Both the position numbers and the translations under genes were made by a program. From Aphelenchoides besseyi (taxonomy: Eukaryota > Nematoda > Chromadorea > Rhabditida > Aphelenchoididae): a stretch of 64,000 nucleotides of DNA. Below are positions 55,555 to 64,000 of this stretch, piece after piece. Under the pieces are notes generated by a model that did no database searches, was not told where the DNA came from, and worked only from the letters and a program-made list of their open reading frames with translations. The DNA lies in the NCBI GenBank assembly GCA_024699855.1, contig JAMPIQ010000003.1:7812001-7876000 (forward strand), in the 5' to 3' direction. The stretch's first letter is position 1, and each line of letters opens with the position of its first letter.

Positions 55555-58500
55555 TCAAATGTCGACGCCCCATAGGTTTGTTTCACCGTAGATTTCTTCT
55601 TTAAACTCCGGACCAAAAGAGCAGGTGATTTCTTCGGCCAATCGTCCTGCAAAGCGAATTGAAATACGCAAATTCGATGTCAAACTCACTAATTTCTGAA
55701 TTACACGATTTACACGTCTGCTTCCAAACGTCCGAATGCTGTTTCGTCTTAACTTTCCAGGGCTCGATCAACGAGGGACAGTTGGTTGTGGCGAATTTGA
55801 TGAACTCAAGGAGCAGAATCAACCGTTTTTCGCTCCTCAAATATCTAATCGTGTCGAACAGATTCGTGTTGGCGAGCTTATGCATCAGACTTATGATGTT
55901 TTGCTCATGATTGCAATCAGCCATCAGCTTCTTCAGAATCTCCAACGACAATTTCAACGTCTCCAGAAGCGTATCGTCTTTCTCGGTAGGTTCGTGTGAA
56001 ATGAAGCAGCAGAAAAACTGAAGGAGAATTGCACCCAAATTTTTCTCACTTTCACTGTTCACTGCCGGCACACTTTTGGGAGGATCAACACACCGTTCTA
56101 TCAACTACAATTCATTAAACAGTTTTACAGTTTGAACTATTTCACCTACTTTAAGTGTGGCGAAAGCTCGTGGATTGAGTGGCTGTAGGAAAAAATAACG
56201 CGGTCTCATTAAAATTAAGAAAAACAGGGGGATAGCATGAAGATTAGAATTGTTGATCTGTAACAAACATGTCGCTTATTGCCTATTAAAGCAACCTACA
56301 ATCAAAGTCGCGAGATCTCTGTACGGATTGTGATCCAGATTGGACGATTGGATGAACAGCAGAAGCAAATCGAAGATTTTGTAGAACATCGAGTGCATTG
56401 GCGATTTGGATTTCTCGGACAACGTTACACCTATCCTGAGAGTGATATCAATGATGTACTCTAAAGGTGTTGTATGCTGTTGCCCGTATGGTGTCACAAG
56501 CCATTTCTGAATAGAAGGTTTTTAAAAGCTCCACATTTCTTTAACTCACTCGAAATTGATCGTTGCAAGAAACCGCATTTAGCCAGAATTCGGCCACATC
56601 GTGCAACAGAAAGACGCGATCTTTATGTGCATTTTGTGTCTCCTTATGCACATTTTGTGTTTCATTGTCGTTCAAAATTTTCCAGACGATGTTTAATGAA
56701 TCGTTGGCTTCGAATAGTAAGGGCAGTTTTTGCGTTTGATCGTGTCGTTTACTCAGAATTGCATAAGTTTTGTACGCAAAACTGCGCGTCTTGACATCAT
56801 CGTCGGTTTTGATTTCCATTGCAATTGTGTTCAACAGCATATCATGTCCCTTATTTACGATGAATAATGATGTCAAAGCGCTGATGTCGTTTGGATCCTT
56901 GTCAATTATCAGTCCGGTTAACCGAACGATAAGTTGGATGATTGCCTTCAGGTGATTAAGTTGTCTTTTGCAATCATCAGCCGAAATTTGAAATTGCTTC
57001 AATACTTGAGCCTTCTGCATTTGGGCGTTAGTGTAGCAGTTGTAACATGTGTTGAAAAGAATTGACACATTTGGAAATACGTGTGTCATAAAATCATACT
57101 GAAAGACGAACTTGGATTGCAACACTTTTGATATGACTCACATTCACATTGATCTCGATTGGTCCCATGAAAACAAAACAAAACATTTTCATCAAACGGG
57201 ATATAAACGAGAATCTGAACTGCGATAGGATATGTTCAAAGTTGTTCCCGTAATATGCCAGCTTCGTGCACTCTTTAACAAACACACTTTTGAGCATCGG
57301 GTATGCGTCTTGTGCTTTGATTTGTTTCCAAATGTCTCCAAGATCCAAAATAAAATAAAGTTTGATGAGCCCATCAAGGAAGAGTAAACATTGTAGGTTT
57401 TTTTCATCCAATCGAGCAATTGCTTGGATCAGACAACAAGCCACCATTTGTCTAATTTCGATTTGCTAAAACAAGTAACTTGTATACCTCTTCGCAGTTG
57501 TCAATTACCGTTTTCTTGATGAACCATGAAATTTTGTTGAAATACCGCCCAGTTGTACTGTACGTAAGATGTATTGTTAAATAGACCAACATACAATACT
57601 GAAATTTTTAGTATAATGAAAATCGCATATTTGGAACTAATTACCGCTTCAACGGATGTGTTCGCAAAGCCTTTGCTGTTTGTAAGAAAACGGACATCGA
57701 CGTTCTTAATTTTGGACCACAACACTTCGATCAATGGATACGTTTGAGGTACTAAACCTTTGCTCACGTATTTATCCAGTAAGTTGATCGTTTCTATCGC
57801 ACACATTGAATCAACGCCATTGATGTTTGAGTCAAGTTCGTTTAGAAACCCGACATAGTCTTCCCAGATTTGTGCTTCGAGATTCTGCTAATCACATACG
57901 CAAGTATAAAAACTTCTGTGTTAACTTACCGTAGAAGTCTGCGACAAGTTGTACAAATTTGGATTCTGAGTGACTGTAGAAAATGCGCCGATATTGCTGT
58001 ACGCCGAGTTAATTGAACTTTGGCTTAGAACTGAATGAGCGGCCGTTAGATGAGGTTGATGCATCATAGGCGGTTGATTGGTGAATGAAAAGTCTGTGCC
58101 CATCCAATTGAGCACCTTATCGGACCTTAAATAGAATCAATCAGTACATTCTTATTTCACGATTCTCATGATTTTACATGACATTGAAAGTACATGTTTG
58201 AGCGTTTTTGGCCAGGTCTTATAGCTACATGATTTTTCGTTATTTCTATTGACAAAAATTCTACTTTGCGGCAAAGATTTATAGTACAGGGTGTTTCATC
58301 GAAGTTAGTGGATTTTTATTGGCTACATCTTGTTCAGTTTTTGGCCAAATTTCTTCATTTGATATCAACGGATAGCTTGAGAACCGCCATTTTGTTTTAT
58401 ATTAAGTGTTAAATTTCTGTTGCCGTTGGCTTCAGAATTCACTTTGTAATTTTGGAGCAAGAAGTCCAGTTGTCAAAGAAGAAATCGATAAATGTGAAAA

Positions 58501-59346
58501 CGTGTTCACAGGCCATTGAGCTTGGGGGTTTTACTGTTTCCATTTATCCCTGCAACGTTGAAAGTGCGTGGAGTAATCAATTTCAAGTTTAATCGGTTTT
58601 GGAAAGTCTCCGAAAACTCAACAAAAAGACTCGGTTTACGCTTTTTTGAACAAAATCGGTTACACGACTCCTTTTCGACAAGTTTGTCGGGAAGACGGGA
58701 AAAACGCTTGAATACCACCAGAATTGACAGTTCGTAACTGGCTGCGGAAGTTCGAGTCTTAAGGAACCCTTGTTGACCTTTGGGAGATAACCGACGTCCA
58801 CAGGTTCGAACGGAAGCAACAGTTCGACTTGATTGTGAGGTGTTTGATCCCACTCCCAATTTTGATTCGCCGAAATCCCACCGGAGTAAAGTCAACGACC
58901 TTGCATCGCGTCTTAAACTCGGTTATCTTGTTATTATCGGTTGTTTTGATGATGTTGTTTATTAACCCAGAAAATTAAACAAGAAATCCAACCCTCTAAC
59001 AAACTACCCGACAAAAATTGACAATTTTCGTGTAGGTACCCGTGAAACTCGCTTACAAAATGTCAAAGTGAATTCTAAAGCCAGCGGCAACAGAAATTTA
59101 ACACTTAATATAAAACAAAATGGGGGTTTTCGACCTATCTATTGATATCAAAATTACATAATTTGGTCAATAAAAATCTACCAAATTCGATGGGACACCT
59201 TGGATGACTTACGCTGAATAGTCGGGCATCATATTCGGTTGATTTTGAGACGAAATAACAAAATTCATAAGGTTGGCCATATCATCGGTAGCCATCGAAT
59301 TCGCGTAGTTGGGAAATTGTGCTTCGGGCGTCGGATAATTGTTCAT
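55555..59346 (-). CDS. Large helical-repeat-like protein (760 residues, ten exons)
   Basis: Exons 59346-59213, 58125-57930, 57887-57645, 57598-57509, 57465-57142, 57098-56550, 56506-56300, 56182-56150, 56104-55690 and 55646-55555 join in one frame. The first 110 residues are Asn/Gln/Met-rich and probably disordered (NSMATDDMANLMNF, DFSFTNQPPMMHQPHLTAA). The rest is almost entirely helical, with regularly spaced hydrophobic residues (VACCLIQAIARL, LIKLYFILDLGDIWKQ, HLKAIIQLIVRLTGLII, LLLEFIKFATTNCPSLIEPW), as in ARM/HEAT or exportin-like solenoids. I do not recognise the family. The first intron (1,087 bases) holds a TIR element. Confidence 0.75.
58287..59202. mobile_element. DNA transposon remnant with long terminal inverted repeats in an intron
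   Basis: The left arm from CAGGGTGTTTCATCGAA (58287) and right arm ending TTCGATGGGACACCTTG (59202) are inverted copies over about 170 bases, including CCATTTTGTTTTATATTAAG and TTTCTGTTGCCG inner blocks. CAGGGTGT is a common mariner/Tc1-type end. The interior minus strand has a 129-codon frame (58895-58506) that may be a decayed transposase but shows no catalytic motif. The element ends 10 bases from the splice donor of exon 1. Confidence 0.8.
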
Positions 59347-59359
59347 GGCACCGACAGTT

Positions 59360-61500
59360 CGGTTCGAAGAACCGTCAATAGAAAGTTTCCTCGAAACGTA
59401 TAAACAGAAATCTAAAGGACAAATTGAGATCGTAACAAATGAACGACCGAAACGTGATAATCGTACAATAAAATGGTTTCAGCAAACGGCTTCTATGGCT
59501 AATCGGGAAAGTTTAACGAAGAGATTAGATTTTAAAGTTTTTTCGTAGAAACGGATCAGAAACACTAGTTGAAAGTGAAATGACCAAACACGCTAACGAG
59601 TAGAAGGATGTTTTGTTGAAGTTACAGAAGTCAATTAACACGATGAAAACTCTGGAATTGAAACGTGAATTCGGACGTGAGCGCCGACGTCTCATTTCGC
59701 GCGCCTTTTCTTTAAACCGCAAGTCAATTGTTTTTTATTCGCAATCGGCATTTTCCGGCCCCGTCGGAAAATCGAACGCAGGCCACGAAACGACGCTGCG
59801 CGTTGATCAGAAATCGTAGCTTTCCGTTTTTTGTGCGCGTCTCTTTCCGTTTGCCTTTGCGCAGTTCAACCCAAAAAGAACGCCATGCGAGTGCCCAAAA
59901 AATCGCCGCCCACTTTCCGTTGTGTCTTCGGCGCTTGTTTGGCATTTCGAATTTCCAGCTTTGTGCCCTCCACAACGCGCTCTTGTTCAACTCTTTACGC
60001 GCAGTTTCTCGCTCGATCGCGCTTCACGTCCTTAAATTGCGCAACATCGTTCAGTCGAATGGACACAAGAAGCGAGCTACTTGAGCGATGAAAATAATTG
60101 GTCCATGAGCCTTAAAAGAGTGACAAGTTAATCGCTGGAATGATGGAGGATACCCGACTTATTCGTGTTACTGAGCATTGCTTACTTTTTGTTGGCGAAC
60201 AAAGACAATCAACGAGATCTCTGAGAGCCCTTAAAACACCTCCAGCTTCGTTGTCGTAAAACAATGAAGTTGACTGGAGGGCAATTGCCTAAACATTTGT
60301 CCTCGTCAATCGATGACATGCTCGACCATCCGTCCTCTCAGCTGGTGACACGAACGGCGAATTTGCGATGGGAATCAAGTACGAAAGGTGGCAAACAATA
60401 AGAATCTCAAAAGTCTATTCACTCCCACAACTTTCGTAGTGTTGTTTTCTCTCAGTTCACGTAACAGAACTTATTATCAGGCGAAAATTGACGTCTACAA
60501 TCTTTGAAAACATGAACACCTTGACGGTCATTCCTTCGCCAACGAGATTTGTAGATCGTTTGCTGACGCCGTAAAAAACACCTTTTGCTTGTTGCTCGAA
60601 CAACTCTATTTGCTTTAATTTCTTCCATCTGGACCGCGCTAATAAATTTCTGTTCGATTGCTCGCTCGAACATGCACAGCTGCTACCTGAATTGCTCTAT
60701 TGTCAAACTCGAAAAGTTTAGTATGTGCCGTTTCGGTGCTTGATGGTCGTAAAAGCGATTCGTTTCATCTGCTCAAAAATATCTCAACGTCACGTTTGCA
60801 GTTCAAAACACTAAAGCAAATTCGAATTCGTCAGCGATCAAACAAATTTGAACTCAAATGACCATCAGCTGCCGTTTACTTTTCAAGTCGTCTCGCAGGT
60901 GCATGGTCGACCGAATGCTCCGCTGAAATGCTACCCGTCAGTTCTTTTGGATTGCTCTTAAGGGTGTGCCAATTGCTAATAAAAAACGCTGCTCATTCGA
61001 AATTTAAAAATCGAAATGACAAACGGAGCTCCGTAAATGACAAGTGAGATGACAGCCGTTCAAATTTGAACAAATCGCATCCCGAACTAAAAACTTGGCA
61101 GCAAATTCACCCACTCCAACGAACAGTCAGTTTTGTTGTTGAATAGCTATGTTGGTATGTTGAGTTTACCCAGAAGCTAATGATTGGTTAACAAATTATC
61201 CAACTGGACATATACATTTGATAGCTTTATCTGATAGACGAATATAATGACAGCGAAATAACGAAGAAATATCCATTCAAACTTCAACTTATCGTTGAAA
61301 TCAATGAGCAAAAGTCGTAATCAGAATCCGATCACTTGATGAGATAGCCTGCGAATATCACTACGCTTAGAATGAAGGCTAAAAACAAACTTGGATATAA
61401 AAATTGATAACTTAAGAATGAAAGAAAGTCGAGAAGAAACACCGGGAGCAAGTTTAAGAAAGAAAAGGAGAACGACAAATTTCGATGTTACCGGTTGACT
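59360..61500. other. 2.1 kb without a supported gene
   Basis: Upstream region of the helical-repeat gene. A GC-richer patch (59680-60060) has overlapping frames on both strands, none with splice sites or known domains. Could be promoter or a CpG-like island. Confidence 0.35.
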
Positions 61501-61521
61501 TTTATTAAACAAGACGTGAAC

Positions 61522-63477
61522 TTAAGTGGACGACTTGTTGGGCAACATTCCCAACGTTCGAATGTGGTGATATTGATCGGGGACTTCGAGAAGCGTTTGA
61601 ATGGCGAAGGCCAATTCGCCAGCAGGATCTTGAGGTGATCGAATGAGTTCATGAAATTGAACAAAATGGAAATTATCCCAAGAGCGTTTGGGAAGAGATT
61701 CGTCGAATACACGCATCATTTCCCACGGTCCATCACCAACTCCCACCACTATGATCGACAGCGGAAATTGACAGGCTTGTACTATCGCTTTTCTTGTCGC
61801 TCGTTCGTTGGTTACTTGACCATCACACGAGATGATTAGAATGTGATACTGAACGTGAACAAAAGGTCGAAACTATTGAATTGAGAACTCACGTCTTGGA
61901 ATCGTTGACAGTGTTGAATTGCTTGGTAGATGAGTGGAGCGAAATTTGTTGGACCACCGAGTGCTATGTTAGGAGTAGCTTCGTTATAGACTCTAAACCA
62001 GAAATGATCGATTGAAGGCGAAGAACTAAACCTTAAAACTTCGTCCAAATCACGACAAATTCCGTCGGTTCCATTCAACGGAAAAACACCCCAATCGCCA
62101 CTCTCATTATCACCGAAACCATAAACGGGGATTCCGATTGTTTTCGATGTAAACGGAGCTAATGATCGACCCATTATTTGAATCACTGATTGATACGGAT
62201 TCTGGATTGTTGGATCATCGACGAAATGTAAAGATCGCCCATCAAAAGAATGTTCGCCCTGATATTTGTTCGATGCTGTATAGTCGATACCTGAAGAAAC
62301 ATGTAAGCATTTCAGTAAGTAAACAATTACCGAAAATTAGATTTGTCGTCTCCAAACCCGCTTTTCGCATCGCCGCCGATAGTTCTTCGATAGTCGTTAA
62401 TGTCAATAACATTTCTTGCATTGATGTAACACCCTGAAAGTGCATGGAGATGTTAAGCAGAAATTAACAGCGCTCACCAAAGCGCTTAGGAGGCTGGATT
62501 GCTTTTGTAGCGACTAAAAGCGAAGTGGATAGAAGGATCGAAGCGATAGAAAACTTACACGGGTAGAAGCGCGCGAAGATCGAGAGGAAACCGACGCGTT
62601 GTCGTCATTTGGCGACGATCGTTTTCGGGCACTCCAGAATTGTGGAGCTTGCGGGGTTGGTGGAGTCCCAGTTGTGGAGACATGGGCGGGCGACTGATGC
62701 AACAACATCGACTGAGGGAGTGATGCATCCGCCGTCGGCTCACGATGTTCATCTGCTTCTCCTTTTCGACGATCGTCAGATTGTTTTGTCCATTGAGTTT
62801 CGGATTGTTGGTCAGGTATCGTTGAACCGAGTGGAATCGTCGACTGTTTCGTCGATAAAAACGACTGCTCGGGCTCACGTTCCTGGTAATTTTCGAGTTG
62901 TTGGATTGTTGATGGTTTTTGTGCTTGGGTTTGTGATTTCGTGAAAGCTACAATACCATCCTGGTCGTTGAGTTGTGAGTCAAAATAAAGTTGGGGTAGC
63001 TGAATACTAATTCGATGTTCCTGATGCCTTTGAGGCATCTGAATGGGCACCTGTTTGTCTTCGTATGTAAACTGCGTGTCCAGAGCTTGAAGTTGAGGTG
63101 ACGAAGCGGAAGTGTGTTTAAGTCCCGTCGATTCGATAGGTTTTGTTTCACACAAATTGTCAGGGTAAACAGTCTAAATTATGAAAACCGGGTAGAGAAG
63201 GGAATTTGAAAACACGACAAACACATTCACAAAGAAACCTTAGGGAAATCGTTCTAGTGCAGTAAAACGACAGAAAGCAAAGTGCAAAATATAAAGAAGC
63301 CGAATGGTTAGTTTAAAAAAGTGCTTATTCTAAACTCACCTCATCTGGCAGATTATCGATAAGGTTCGAAGACGCTTGACTGACTTCATCGGGCGGAACT
63401 TCCAAGGACTGGATTTCTGGTGCGTATGTTTGTGCATCGTCCGCGTCATCGAATCCGGGCTCTGGCTTTTCGAAGAC
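61522..63477 (-). CDS. cpna: Copine (vWA-type) with a long disordered N-terminal region, partial 5' end
   Basis: Visible exons 63477-63340, 63173-62559, 62513-62478, 62433-62331, 62290-62032, 61992-61893 and 61848-61522 share one frame of 525 residues. The copine vWA core is clear: [98 protein letters not shown]. No C2 domains are seen; instead about 260 Gln/Ser/Thr/Pro-rich residues precede it, as in some nematode copine-domain proteins with a muscle role. One exon is 36 bases. More exons must lie upstream of 63477. Confidence 0.85.
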
Positions 63478-63711
63478 CTAAAGTGAACAATGCAAATTGT
63501 TTGAAACAAGTGAGTTGAATGGTCATTTGTGTCGCATTTCAAAACTCGCCGGCGATTCCTAGACTGTTTTTTGTTTTGCACACTGAAAACGATCGTTCGA
63601 GTGCATGAAAGATGCCAAACTCCTGTCAACAATCGGGACTTTTGGTTTATGTTCAGGTGATTTGCTTGAGTAATTGGCAAATAAAGAATATTTTAGATTA
63701 TCAGCATACTG

Positions 63712-64000
63712 ATGCCGATTTTCTTCATTGGAATTGGCGCTGCGGTTGTCTACATGGTCGCCAAATTGGGAGCAAGTGGAATGTGTCGACGAGCGTGGAA
63801 AGCAAATGTTCGTGCAATTTTGGATGAATTGGACAAAGAACATAAACAAATACGTCCGACGTAGGTCAACGTTTAATTTGTTTGATAGAACGTGCAGATT
63901 CAGTGTCACTAACACTCCGAACGAGAATCTGGAAATTGTTGCGGGCAACGGAATTCTTGGACATGGCATCAAGAACGATCCCGTTATACAAAGCGCCGTC
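63712..64000 (+). CDS. Small membrane-anchored protein, 5' part (continues beyond window)
   Basis: ATG at 63712 opens MPIFFIGIGAAVVYMVAKLG, a membrane helix, then RRAWKANVRAILDELDKEH. The donor is CCGAC|GTAGGT at 63861. The next exon starts at 63898 or 63904, in the same frame with either acceptor, and reads NTPNENLEIVAGNGILGHGI to the window edge. Not recognised. It is divergent to the copine gene. Confidence 0.55.

Noticed and set aside
63559..63972. 137-codon minus-strand frame
   Set aside because: Antisense to the spliced plus-strand membrane protein; could include an upstream copine exon, but no acceptable donor was found.
1..64000. CRISPR arrays, operons with ribosome binding sites, rRNA genes
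   Set aside because: The genome is eukaryotic; no regularly spaced repeats and no rRNA sequence seen.

Overview
The window is nuclear DNA of a nematode. The evidence is a complete major sperm protein gene, a nuclear receptor of the expanded nematode type, a nematode-style globin, and many genes split by introns of about 35-50 bases that start with GT and end in TTTCAG or TTTAG. Both strands carry genes. Most long open frames are transposon-derived or antisense shadows; the host genes are spliced. I rebuilt them by hand, requiring phase agreement and a continuous frame across every junction.

Layout. 1-1.8 kb: C-terminal part of replicative helicase subunit MCM2. 2.6-3.1 kb: major sperm protein. 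3.6-4.7 kb: spliceosomal U6 and U2 snRNA genes. 4.9-16.2 kb: a transposon block bracketed by two inverted copies of a GGAACGGAA-rich repeat. It holds an intact-looking PIF/Harbinger element (DDE transposase plus MADF protein), a frameshifted Helitron (Rep, Pif1-like helicase, RPA-like OB-fold remnant), two GC-rich terminal-type hairpins and one unrecognised five-exon gene. 16.3-22.4 kb: pieces of non-LTR retrotransposons with a restriction-like endonuclease. They include zinc fingers, a C48-like protease region, reverse transcriptase, CCHC and endonuclease, with a FLYWCH-bearing terminal-inverted-repeat element nested inside. The last copy runs directly into a piece of U2 snRNA.

22.8-25.0 kb: a predicted N-myristoylated globin. 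25-31 kb: gene-poor, with a few exon-like stretches. 30.9-32.5 kb: a compact cluster of Ctf8, a CEBPZOS-like protein, a one-TM protein and COX19. 34.8-37.0 kb: nuclear receptor. 38.0-38.6 kb: Ly6-like GPI protein. 40.7-41.6 kb: Ig/EGF single-pass membrane protein. 42.3-44.1 kb: malonyl-CoA synthetase (ACSF3-like). 44.6 kb: small secreted precursor. 45.2-46.8 kb: PP1-like phosphatase. 48.4-50.1 kb: MFS (SLC17-like) transporter. 50.5-51.2 kb: large inverted repeat with a tRNA-like core. 51.6-55 kb: small unknown genes and an intron-containing tRNA-His. 55.6-59.3 kb: ten-exon helical protein with a TIR element in its first intron. 61.5-63.5 kb: copine with a disordered N-terminal extension. 63.7-64 kb: start of another gene.

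The most unusual region is 16.3-22.4 kb. Its remnants look like a U2 snRNA-targeting, NeSL/Utopia-type retrotransposon lineage in a genome whose U2 gene lies 18 kb away in the same window.
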